In this document: positions 1 through 10,315 of the stretch, piece by piece
Layout of the letters: each line of letters opens with the position of its first letter
Numbering within the stretch: the stretch's first letter is position 1
The notes under the pieces: model-generated
The model's input: the letters and a program-made list of their open reading frames with translations, nothing else
Database searches by the model: none
Told to the model about the DNA's origin: nothing
Made by a program: the position numbers and the translations under genes
Assembly: GCF_933775445.1 (NCBI RefSeq)
Contig: NC_065873.1
Location: 6,634,001-6,698,000 of the forward strand
Direction: 5' to 3'
Length of the DNA stretch: 64,000 bases
From: Argentina anserina
Taxonomy: Eukaryota; Streptophyta; Magnoliopsida; Rosales; Rosaceae

Positions 1-1287
1 CGGCGGTCTCCGGCCGAATGGAGCGAACTATAGGTATCTATACGATCTACTCCTCATGATCTATATCTTTGATGTTGGAAGTTTTGTGAATTGTGGAAGT
101 TTGGGCAGAGGTGGTGGAGGTGCGTGTTCCGCCATCTACGATGGCGCGTGGGAGCAGGTGAGGGCGGTAGGGACTAGGTAATAGGTGTAGGAAGGAAATT
201 GCTGGGTTTTGGGGGCTGTAAGTGAGGTCACGCGCGGTTTCTTGGGCGGTGTGTGAGCCCCACGCGCGGTCGTTTGTGGCGGCGCGTGAAAAGTGTTTTC
301 GCAAACAGTGTTTTTACTGTAATTAATAATCACCTGTTGTTTTGCGGGTAGTTCATTTAGGTATGTTGTTAAACTTGTTATGCTACTAGATGACCGACGA
401 AACGAGTGAGAGAATCGTTTTTGGTGTCGTAGAAGTTGCGCGCTGGAAATAAGGTGAGTAAATCTCAGTATGACAAGTTTACTTTTGACAGTGATTTATA
501 TTTATGATTTCTTTCAATGAGTGAACTGTGACATCAATATAATATAGTGGGTTGTGTAAGTGTACAAAAATGGTAAATACAATACATAGACATGAGTTGC
601 TATATTATATAATGTTATAGTTTTTATTTACATTATGAAATTTTATTGTTTGCGATTAATCATGGCGGATGAGACCAGAAGGGAGATAATGTACCTTCAG
701 GTATAATGGATTATTGGAGTGACTTTATATATATTGTTGTGCCAGAGTCGCTTGGTTGTAGTACATAAACATGCATGAATTGTTATATTGTACGTGATTT
801 TAACGTTAAGTCTTGTTAAAACATTTTCTGGTCTTCAGACGGTGTTGACATTAAATCAGAACCAAGTCTTGGCCTGGTGTTGGTTACGATCAGTTAGAGC
901 TCTAGTATTTCTGTCGTTGTACTACACGAGTGGTAACCATGAGTACACATGTTTTAAAATGATATTTGATAACCAGATGGGCTGCCTCGTGCCTCATGAG
1001 TACACATATTTGAAAATAATATTAGGTAACCAGAGAGCATACTCAGAGGATTACTGAGGGTTTCATTCTTCGTTTGCGGTGAGGATTGAGTGAATATTAC
1101 ATTTCCAATTGTTTTAATACTTGAATGTATAAACTGATAATGTATTATTCAAGTCAACTGAGTCGTACTGTGAACTCAATTTCGATACACTGTTGCCGTA
1201 CGATGATTTCATTATATTTGAGATTGTTTTAGAGTTATTATGGCTTTGAATTCGAACTTTTATTATTCGATATTTCGGGTCATGACA
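1..1287 (+). mobile_element. Gypsy long terminal repeat, 3' part (cut by window edge)
   Basis: The stretch is homologous by eye to the long LTRs at 10316-12550 (same strand) and 59161-61560 (reverse). Shared landmarks in order are GC-rich CACGCGC-type sequence near 210-290, the block 'gacgaaacgagtgag' near 392, 'gtgagtaaatctca' near 453, several 'catgagtac' boxes (938-1010), and an end reading 'tatttcgggtcatgaca' at 1271-1287. The reverse copy begins at 59161 with the exact complement of that end, which fixes the boundary. The short open frames here are unconserved and are not genes. Seen: the homology. Known: Ty3/Gypsy LTRs of this start and end type are usual in plants. Whether an internal domain once followed is unknown, because no primer-binding site is recognisable after 1287. 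Confidence 0.7.
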
Positions 1288-1361
1288 CCCATATTCTTTC
1301 TGTTGTAGAATCTGCATTGCCAACGTTTGAGCGAGTTAGATGATGATGGAAGGTAGCAAAT

Positions 1362-1663
1362 TGTGAATTTTTGTTGTTGTTTAGCTTTTGTCGTACCATA
1401 TAGAACTAACACTACAAAAAATAAGGGCTGAGGGAACATAACAAATGTCTTCTTTGATATCTATAGGAACATATATAAGTCTCTATTTAGCTATATGGAC
1501 ATTTAGCACATTTGTGAATTTTTGTTGTTGTTTAGCTTTTGTCGTACCATATAGAACTAACACTACAAAAAATAAGGGCTGAGGGAACATAACAAATATC
1601 TTCTTTGATATCTATAGGAACATATATAAGTCTCTATTTAGCTATATGCACATTTAGCACATT
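1362..1663. repeat. Two tandem copies of a 151-bp unit
   Basis: Copy 1 is 1362-1512 and copy 2 is 1513-1663, differing at only a few bases. Each unit holds about 48 bp ending in 'agaactaa', followed by a CACTACAAAAAATAAGGG sequence (at 1410 and 1561) that looks like a CACTA transposon end. The duplication therefore spans a candidate element junction. Confidence 0.85.
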
Positions 1664-2160
1664 TGTGACTTTTGTTAGTGTTCCTATTGCTAACTTGAAC
1701 ATTTAATTTATGTGTCAGCCAAATCTTTTTGTAGACCCCACTTATTCAAAGATTCTTATATATGTGCATTGAAAAGATACTATACTATTCATTTATACAA
1801 ACATACATATACAAATACCTATGAAAATTAAATGGGGACGTTTACAAAAACTGTGCCTACATTACAAATCCAACCTGAGCACATATATGGTGCATTCAAA
1901 ACATAGTAGTTTCCATACATCCAATCCTTTAAACAATCAATCCAAACCATCAAATTTATAACAATTTGAATATTAGATTTACTACATTAGATTACTACAC
2001 ATTTCATCATTCATTGAGCAGTATACAAAAATGGTCATTTCCAGACCACAATAATGGATTGATTTGAGTACTTCCTAGTCATAATCTAAGTTAATATTGC
2101 TATATCTAATGTAGCAGAAGTCATTACCCAAAATATACATAATTCATCTCCAAAAGGACC

Positions 2161-2475
2161 CTAATAGATACTAATAGAGTCTAAAATAATGAGATGAAAT
2201 ATACATTCTAGCAATATTCCCCAAAACAAACTCCTAAAGCCTTCTGTCCAAGTAAATGCACATACCCTTCCATTGGAGTTGATTGCATTTCTGAGATTGA
2301 TAAGAGAGGAGTGCTTCTCTGCAACTTCAATGAGTGCTGCTATTAACTTCTTAATGCTATCAGGTCCACCAGTCAATATTGCTTGCAGAGGATTGTCAAC
2401 ACGAGTCTTGATGTTGTTAACTTTAGTTTGCAAGCTGTCCAATTTCTCATCCTTCTTTGCTGCTTCATTTGTCAA
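2161..2475 (-). CDS. Unrecognised 104-residue open frame, possibly a captured exon
   Basis: The frame begins MTNEAAKKDEKLDSLQTKV and is polar and likely helical for its first 50 residues, with hydrophobic heptad-like spacing suggesting a short coiled coil. It ends in a hydrophobic stretch (FWGILLECIFHLIILDSI). Reading can continue upstream of the Met for about ten codons to an AG at roughly 2502, so it may be an exon of a captured or decayed gene. I recognise no family. It lies within the candidate CACTA element, so it may not be expressed. Confidence 0.2.
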   Translation of the reverse strand: MTNEAAKKDEKLDSLQTKVNNIKTRVDNPLQAILTGGPDSIKKLIAALIEVAEKHSSLINLRNAINSNGRVCAFTWTEGFRSLFWGILLECIFHLIILDSISIY

Positions 2476-3241
2476 CTTGATGATCTCACCACACGATACC
2501 TGTAGTTCAGACTACATCAAGGGACAATGTTGGATTTGCAGTTTCTATTCTAGGAACAATAATTATGAATTTCACACATCATTAAGCTAGCTACCAATAA
2601 ATGTTCAATAAATAATAACAAACATATGAAAGCTCTCTAGTCAGATATTTAAATGAATGATAACACTTAATTAACTCTATACATAAAACGTAGCAATGAA
2701 GCCATTACCTGATAGTTTAAGATTAATGAAGGCCAACAATCCTTATGTGGAAGCACAAAAAGGATTGGTTAATAAAAAAGAATATACAAAAAGCTATGCT
2801 CACTTAAAGTGCATGTATACAAAATCCAATATATGTGTTCTGAATAAATTATAGGAATCAATTTACCATATTATGGAAATCGATATATACTCAAGCTTAA
2901 CATATAAATATGTAGGCAACAACAAATCCATCTTATATATTACCTAAATCTTGCAGCAACAAAACCCAAAATAAGCAAAACTGAAAGAACGAACAAACCC
3001 ACCAAATTGCAAAATCCCTAAATAGAAAGAATGAAAAATCAAAAGAATAGAAGCGACAATTAAAAACAACACAGACCCTAACTTCCCCATCTGATCAATG
3101 TCAGATTAAACCTAAATTAGGTGTTAATATGACTAAAAATTGAAGATCTGAGTTGAATTTAACCTAAGTGATGGATGTCGTCTTCCTCCACTATGGCTCA
3201 ATTCCATGGTCATACAGTACGACGGGTCGGCGAGTTGGACT

Positions 3242-3520
3242 GGCCGGGTTCGGGTTCTGGAAATCGAAAATGCAGAAGAACTAGTTAGGGTCAGTGATGC
3301 AAACGACATCGTTGCCGCACAAGACGCAGTCGACGACGCTGTGCTCGAAGCACTCTTTTCCCATGGAGATGCTCAGCTCGATGATCTCGGCGTGGAGGCA
3401 AGCTAGGGTTTGGTCGTCGGTCTAGGACATGCAGATTAAATGGCCGCCAGGGTGTTTCCAGATGGTCTCGCCGAGAAGGAGGCCGGAGGAATTGAAGATG
3501 TTGAGCTACACGATCTTGGA
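3242..3520 (-). pseudogene. VPS16 (vacuolar sorting, HOPS/CORVET subunit) N-terminal fragment
   Basis: Translating the minus strand gives SKIV*LNIFNSSGLL, then GETIWKHPGGHLICMS, DDQTLAC, HAEIIELSISMGKECFEHS and ICIFDF-like text. This follows the N-terminal beta-propeller of plant VPS16/VACUOLELESS1, which helps tether membranes at the vacuole. Three in-frame TAG stops occur where Gln or Trp is expected. About ten residues are missing after SKIV and about eleven between 'QTLAC' and 'HAEII'. It covers under 100 of more than 800 residues, so it is a dead fragment. It may have been carried here by the surrounding candidate CACTA element. Confidence 0.7.
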
Positions 3521-3985
3521 GTAAAACGAAATCCCAAATATGTAATGAGATGAAGAGCTGGTGTGCTTTAGCCCCAAATTTAGAACTAGGTTTCAAAAAA
3601 TCGGAACTTTTCTCAATCGGCTTATTGTTTTTGTTTCTCAGGTTGAGGGGATTGACAGTAAATAAAAAAGATGAATTCGTGATTTAGGGAAAGAATTTCA
3701 TACCAGGGCCGCAATCTAGATTGCTATGTCGGGAGAGAAGACGATGCCCATTCTACTCGAGTGATGAGAGTGTGCGTAGAAACTGTAATATATTTCGTAT
3801 ACTATTCCCCCATTACACTGTAAAATGTGCTAGTTTTTTCATATTGTTACTATTTACCATCAATGGGGACACTTTTATGTCCCTAGACTCAGACACTTGT
3901 TATTATTTCTCTATTTGTTACTTAATATGGACAAATGTATATTGTCCCTATTATATATGTCTCTATAGCCCCAATTTTTAGCTTT

Positions 3986-4421
3986 ATAAAGGAATAAGAT
4001 ACGAACTTATAGAAGGATGGCAATCACTATTATTCATGAATCACAAATTTAGTGGCTCAAATAATCATTTTTCGGTTTTTTAATGATTGAGTTTTGACCA
4101 TGACCATCAGAATTACATTCAATCAATATCTAATTACACGAGAAAATTCATACACCAGAAGTATCTCTCTTAGTTTTAATCCATCTTCATTCTTTAGTAA
4201 AGTAACCTTGTCATTTGTGTTCTACACAAACTAAAATTAAAGGAAAAAACAGGGGAAAATGTTGTTTTTTTTTAAGAAAGCCCAACACCGTAAACTAACA
4301 TGAGGAGGTCTGTGCTTTCGACATCTGTCAAGCCCATGACACCTAAGGGACAAAGGGGTGGAAAGCTTTGAACGGAAGGAGATCATAGAGGTGAAAGAGT
4401 TGGTTTAGAGGAAGGAGGAAG
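3986..4421. other. Non-coding stretch, nothing recognised
   Basis: AT-rich sequence with no open frame, repeat or RNA gene that I can support. It would include the former promoter and 5' UTR of the CBS-domain pseudogene that starts at 4422. Confidence 0.5.
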
Positions 4422-5231
4422 ATGAATTTGAAGCAGATACAGGATGTTGCAGAAAGCCCACAATCTGGATTGGTGGAAAGCAAACAGAGCACCCAACCAA
4501 CTGATTCGGGCACCACTCTCCAAATCTTTCTTAATCGAATCCCCGTCATTGATATCCCAGGCATCAAAAACTCACCTGGTATTATAGCAATGCTCCGTTG
4601 CCTATTTCCTTTATTTTCATTATGTTGCGTGTGATGTATCGTGTCTGATTTGAACACCCCATGTTGAAAACTGAGGATAGTGTAAGAGATGCCATAAATT
4701 TGTTGTATGAGAAGAATGTCTGTGGTGCACCCATTAAGGATTCTGCTTCAGGAGGGTTTTCGGAACCCTTCATCGGTTTCATTGATTTCGAAACCATTGT
4801 TCTCTGGTGTCTTGAGGTAGGCTATTTTATTTTCTACAGAAAGTTGATGCACAGCCCCAAATGAGCAGTTATAGATAGTTATGTTGTTTACTTATTCATG
4901 AAACTGAATACTAAGTTGTTCTGATGAAAGGGTTTCATGTCTATGAATGTGAAAAAGAGGAAAACCGCAGCAGATACACTTGGAAGGAAGAGGTTGGGAA
5001 CTATGGTTTTTTTACCATGCAAGCAACAGCATCGTCAAATTGCCCAACCTAAGGTTTATCTCTTTATTTCTTTTGTCTACTATGATAATTAATTAATCAG
5101 TACCAGCGCTGCCCAATAGACTATTTGTATACACTTGTGGGATTGCATAACACCGTGATGATCAATATGAAACCTTTATAGGTTTGCAAAGCGTATAAAT
5201 GGAGTGTTACTGGTTTTCTTTGAGTATCCAA
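4422..5231 (+). pseudogene. CBS-domain SnRK1 gamma-like gene, 5' exons (gene broken by Gypsy insertion)
   Basis: Four exon-like blocks are seen. 4422-4579 encodes MNLKQIQDVAESPQ... ending RIPVIDIPGIKNSP before GT. 4663-4816 encodes LKTEDSVRDAINLLYEKNVC...GFIDFETIVLWCLE before GTAGGC. About 4985-5052 reads GFFTM then QQHRQIAQPK in another frame. 5182-5231 reads VCKAYKWSVTGFL, then a stop. Together they match the start of plant SNF4/KING1-like proteins, whose paired CBS domains bind adenine nucleotides and regulate SnRK1 kinase. The acceptor before the second block is lost, and frameshifts and a stop are present. The 3' exons lie at 12551-12953, beyond a retrotransposon. Function is surely lost. 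The family call rests on motif memory. Confidence 0.65.
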
Positions 5232-6118
5232 GTACGTACCTTTTATTCTTAGAGAAAATCTGTCTAGCTATAACATCCCTTCCCTGTAAGGCTGCAAAAG
5301 AAAGGCATTGGTTTATATCACCAGTTTTACATTCAATACAGTAATTGAGTGTCCATTGTTCTTGTTTTATGCAGTTTGTTCCTTTGTCTTAAAATTCAAT
5401 ATCTGATACTCTCATTACCAAAAAAAAAAACAATATTATACTCTGTATTCAATACTCAGACTACTAAGCTTGTGGCTTCCAAGGTGGTCTGGTATTCAAT
5501 ATTGCTTAAGGTGACTTGCTAGCTATATTCCTGAGACACCTGCCTCCATAAAGATTGTAGAGTTCAGTAGGAGAGCCCAGTTTCTAAGGCTTGGTCAGGA
5601 CAGTGGGTTCAGGGGATCAGAAACCTTGTTTTGTTTACTGGTGGCCGTCTTAGGATCTTTGTTTCTAATTAAGTAAGCTGATATATAATATAGGAGAACT
5701 GGAGAAGGAAGATGGTGTCTAATGTCCCCTCACCTAATCACCTTAGCCTTGTTTGGGTCCATGTAGAACTGGCGATGATTTGAGGGCTGTGGTATGGTCC
5801 TTTTCTTTTCCAGCTATGAACTTATCTTGGTGAGTTAGGATGCAATAGCCCAACATATGGTTGGCTCGATGACCTCTATCTATAGGAGTTGATGCTGAGT
5901 TTTGTTTAAAATGTTGATGTGGAGTTTAAGCAGTATCCCTATGCTAGTAGCTTATTTTCATTTAGTGTATTTTAAAGTTGTTTCTATAGATCTATTTATT
6001 TAGGTATTATTGTTCAACACTTCTATAGGTCCATTGATTAACTGATGAAGTATTTGTAGAGAAGGGCAATGATCACACAATAGTGCATGTAATCTTGATG
6101 CTTTACTAACACAATTGT
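5232..6118. other. Decayed intron or exon sequence of the CBS-domain pseudogene
   Basis: The middle exons expected for the family (second CBS pair) should lie here, but I cannot find them. There are poly-A tracts and AT-rich text only. The last five bases, ATTGT (6114-6118), are the left target-site duplication of the Gypsy element that follows. Confidence 0.45.
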
Positions 6119-7364
6119 TGTAATATCCCGAAAATTCATATCAAATTTCCAATGAGTTCCCTGATATTATTAAGTTGGTCATTGTCCAATTTTATTAGAC
6201 GAGGATAAAAACGAAAGGGTTCGAAATATTAATTGTTTGGAAACGTTCAATTTGATGAGTCTAAGAGTTGACTTTTGATTCATTGGGTTTCTTAGAAAAC
6301 TTTTTACAAGAAAATCGTAGAGCTCGTCGATACGAATTCGTGGACACCTGGCACGCCTAAATCGGAGTTCGTATGAAGAAGTTACGAATCAAAAGGTATT
6401 TGGACATTTTTGAAAAATGTAGAAATAGGAGGATTAAAGAGAAAAAGGGAGAAAAATCAAAAATTTCGGATCGGGTACTGTTCATACCCGAAAATCCTAG
6501 ATTTTTCTCTCTTCGAGTGGCTGACTTTGGGCCGCCGGATCTCCGCCGTCCGGACACCATAGAGCGGCGCACCGGTCACGTTTGAAAGGTTGCTGCATCT
6601 CCTGTCGATTGGTGGTAGCGCCACCCGCCAACTTGCCGCCGTTTAGGAGTGGTGAAGTCCGGAAGTTCTCCCGAAAAAGCACATTTTGCCGAATTTCAAC
6701 TTGTCGGAGCTCCCTCATCCGGCAACCAATCAGTACGATTCTTGTCCCATTTTGAAGGTCTCCTTCCATACCACAAACCCTCCAAAAGATTTAACCCCAA
6801 TCGTTGTGTGTTAGGAGAATCAAAGAAACGAAATTATAGGTTTTTAAATTAGGGCTTTTCGGTTCTTGTTAAATTGAAGTGTTTAGGCTCAGAATTAGAT
6901 TTTGTGGTGAACTAGGAAGTTGTTAGGAATGTTATTTAGATTGTGGTGGTGAAATTTGGTGGTCATTGGTGGCGGTCGGTAAACAGTGGCGCCGCATGAA
7001 TAGTACGGTGAATAGTGTTATATGAATAGTACAAGAAAACATTAAATGTGAACAGTGTTTTAGTATGATGTATCTGTTAGCATTGTTTTTAGTAAACAGA
7101 AAATATGAACAGTGTTTGGTAAAAACAGTCACCATGAACAGTGTTTTGGTAAAACAATAACTATGAACAGTGTTTTAGTAAAAACAGTACGTTAGAACAG
7201 TGATTAGTAAAACAGTAACGTGAACAGTGTACTGTGAACAACATTTAGCTGTATTGAAAATCGTCATCTGATATTTTACGTATCATTTTCTAAGCATTTA
7301 TCATGTTATTAGGTGACTGACGAAACGAGTGAGGAAATTACTTTCAGTGTCGTGGAAGTTTCAC
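6119..7364 (+). repeat. Gypsy 5' LTR remnant
   Basis: It matches 10316-11226 of the 3' LTR, but includes about 300 bp (6178-6477) that the 3' copy has lost. From about 6980 to 7240 it holds a run of degenerate short repeats around 'gaacagtgttttagtaaaa'. It lacks the last 1.3 kb of the LTR, cut away by the deletion that fused it to the RT region. Confidence 0.8.
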
Positions 7365-7605
7365 GCAGGAAAGAAGGGTTCATTAGACCTGGTGTCTCAC
7401 CTTGGGGTGCGCCGGTGTTATTCGTAAAAAAAAAGGAAGATGGTTCCCTGCTGTTGTGTGTGGACTATAGGGAATTGAATATGATAACCATCAAGAATAT
7501 GTATCATTTGCCTAGGATTGATGACTTGTTCGATCAGATTTGAGGGGCTACAATATCCTCTAAGATTGATCTGAGATCCGGTTACCATCGACCTAAGGTG
7601 AAGAA
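7365..7605 (+). pseudogene. Gypsy reverse transcriptase fragment
   Basis: The translation reads [20 protein letters not shown], then [19 protein letters not shown], a stop (canonical Gln), and SKIDLRSGYH. This is the finger region of Ty3/Gypsy reverse transcriptase, which copies element RNA to DNA. The YxDD catalytic block is absent. By chance the preceding LTR sequence is in the same frame, giving a fused open frame from 7313 to 7543 that mixes LTR-derived and RT-derived residues. Beyond 7605 the similarity vanishes into stops. Confidence 0.85.
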
Positions 7606-10300
7606 GTTACTGGAATGCTAACTGGTTTGTGTAGATAGATTTCCATCGAGAAGAAACCTATCCAAAAGTCTTGATGGAGAGTGTTGATCCTGCATTGAGG
7701 GATTTTGAGTGTTCCAATGTTGTGGATTGGATTTTTAGTTATGCAACTAATCTAAGTTGAAGCCTAATGAGGTTGAAGTATTATGGTCAAGGTAAGGGAT
7801 GTGAAGACCATATGTTGGAGGTGGTTTAACGAAAATTTTCGTGACAAGCATATCTAACATTATTGGTAATAGAGTGGTAGGGTGTGTGATACATCCTTAA
7901 TGTGGTGATGCAATTATTGAATTGAGATTCACATTATGTCGTCGTTGCGTTTCAACTTGTTTTGGTTGGGCCATAGACAATTGATGTTACTCATTGTTCT
8001 TGGCTGAGCAAGAAATCTAAGGTGTTGAGAAAATTTCATTTATGGCGTCATGATTTAATTATTTGCTAGATGAGCATTTTATTTAGAACACTGATCTTTC
8101 ATGAATTAATCATTTGTCTGGTGTTGAGAATTGGAACGTAGCTATGCCACTGATCCAAATGAGACGCAATGGTGGTGAAAGAATTCTATTGAAGGTAAGG
8201 AATGAGATGACCTTAGCTTAGTGGTGTTTTAACGAATTTTCGTGACAAACACCTTCTAACTCTGGTAAAAGAGCGGTTGAGGACCGAATTCTTCTTTCAA
8301 GTGCAAGTGGTATTTAGTGTTGGAGACTTGGAGGCTCATTTCTCTCCATGCATCAGATTGTTTATTGTTGGATAAGGAGATGTTAACTCAAGAGTTCAAC
8401 AAGGGATAAATTTTACGATAAGAGAGTGATCCTTTAATTGCTGCTTGCAGAGCAGTTATTTTGGCCGAATGCGTTGGCAATTGAGCAGGAGCATTTGGCT
8501 TCTCAAAATAATTAAGTGGCCATGAGGGTTCTTGATGAAAGTAAAGAAACAACTGTTTAGAGTGGTGGTGTAGCGACAATTTTGGGTTAGTCTGGAGGAG
8601 ATGGTGGACCCAATATCAGGATTCTGTTGAAGTAATTACTGAACTTATTAGTACTACAATTGTTGGGAAACCAATACTTTAGATGATGCCACTGGGACGT
8701 TTGTGTGGGGTCATGTGTCATGCATTTAAGGCATGTATAAACCAGGGGGTAATTTATATCTCAATTGTAGTCGTGTTGGAATTTTCGCTCTAAAATCCAC
8801 CTAATTTTCATGTCCCACTATCGGGAGATAAATATCTTCTTTGTCTGACCTACAAATTGTGGCATACCACTCATAGAAGTAGGTAGCTGTTATTAATTTC
8901 CGACGGTACGTTTTGGTGAGGGTGGTAGGATGCGTGATGCGTCTCTCTTGTGGTGGTGGTAGAGGTTCTCTACTGCCTTGTGCGTATATTAGACGATTCT
9001 CTAGTGAACTGTTCAAGAGTAATTCTTAGTCCAAGGTGGTGCTCTGTTGTGGTTGTGGACTCAGTGAGTTAAGAATTTTATCGTGTTGCCGTTACAAATA
9101 ACGTTTTTGGATGGGTATCATGCACGAAATTTTTTATGATTTATAATAAGATGATCAGGAAATGAGATTGTTTTATTGATTGGAAGGAATGATAGGTTCA
9201 TGGTTCTAGCGATGTATTGAGGTGAAGTCATGAAGGTATTGCTGTGGATAAGTACGATTTCCTTGAAAACCAATGTGTGTGATGTAAGTAGTAGGTATGT
9301 GTTAATCATTGGTTTGACTCATGTTAGATGTCGAGAGTTTTTTTTACCATGCTTAGTGGTAGGGGCTAGCTCATGACGCAAGTATTGTTTGTTAATCGCA
9401 AAGGAGTGGTGAATTAGATAAGAGGGTATGTTGACGTCTCTATGCCAAGAACATCATTATATTTCTGGAGGATCATTATATTTTGGGTGGCTCACATGTG
9501 GCTATTAATGTTAGAACATGTGACAGATTGTCTGTTTGGAAGAAGTTTGAGGTATGGAGTAGTTGAATACTATAATGGTACGAGAGACTTAGAAATATCG
9601 GTTTCTAAGACTTGAAAGCGACAAAGAGTAAATAGAGATTATGTAGTGTTGATGTGGGAGACCACTTTACTTCAAAACCTCATTATTCAATAGCATAGTG
9701 AAATATGTCAAGAAGAGAAGTCACATGTAAGATTCGTTGAACTTTTTCGAAAGTTAGTGACATTCAAGACAATGATGTCTAACTTGTCTCCTAAATGTCC
9801 TACTGTGCAATATGTTCCTTTGAACTTATCTTACCCTTAAGAGAAGACGTTGAAAATTTAGTATACCAACTTCATCTTCTAGCAGGTTCAGATACATATG
9901 GTATGCTATGTGCCTCTGCTAAGGTTGTACATGGTTGCACTCAATGTGTGTTATGTAAGGAAATACAGTTATGACATGTTGGAAATTAGTTGCATAGTGA
10001 AGTTCGTTTTTAGATTCGCCTTATTTCTTAAATGTCTTGTTTTGCAGAACATCTTGTTTTGCATTTCATCAGCGATGTTCGAGTCGTGATTCTCTGGATA
10101 GGTATTATCATGCTCATTGTTAGATTTTATTTCAGACACGGTGAAGTTATATAACACCATAATAGAAGAAAAGTGAGTTGTGATCGTCTCGTGAAGGCAT
10201 CATAGAGAGGAAAATTATTGGGGATTGTGAATTGAAGTTTTGAGAAGAAGTTGAGAATTAATGGTTAAGTCGCGCGCTTAAATTTCAGGACGAAATTTTT
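7606..10300 (+). other. Decayed Gypsy internal region
   Basis: No domain can be read confidently in any frame. Short frames are broken every few dozen codons. Position between an RT fragment and a 3' LTR says this was pol sequence. The last 60 bp resemble the end of a Gypsy polyprotein. Confidence 0.55.
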
Positions 10301-10315
10301 TTAAAAGGGGTAGAA
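10301..10315 (+). other. Polypurine tract of the Gypsy element
   Basis: The tract ttaaaaggggtagaa directly precedes the 3' LTR start TGTAA. It would prime plus-strand DNA synthesis. Confidence 0.7.

Larger units (their letters stand above)
1410..3985. mobile_element. Candidate non-autonomous CACTA (En/Spm) element with captured gene pieces
   Basis: The left end CACTACAAAAAATAAGGG is the typical CACTA terminal inverted repeat start. The right side (about 3930-3985) carries a degraded inverted counterpart, 'tctctatagccccaattttt', against the left-end complement 'cagcccttattttttgtagtg'. Subterminal sequence on both sides is rich in 'ggaca'/'tgtcc' boxes. No transposase is visible. Inside are a VPS16 gene fragment (3242-3520) and an unrecognised frame (2161-2475). 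The right terminus is too decayed to name a target duplication, so the element call is an inference. Confidence 0.38.
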
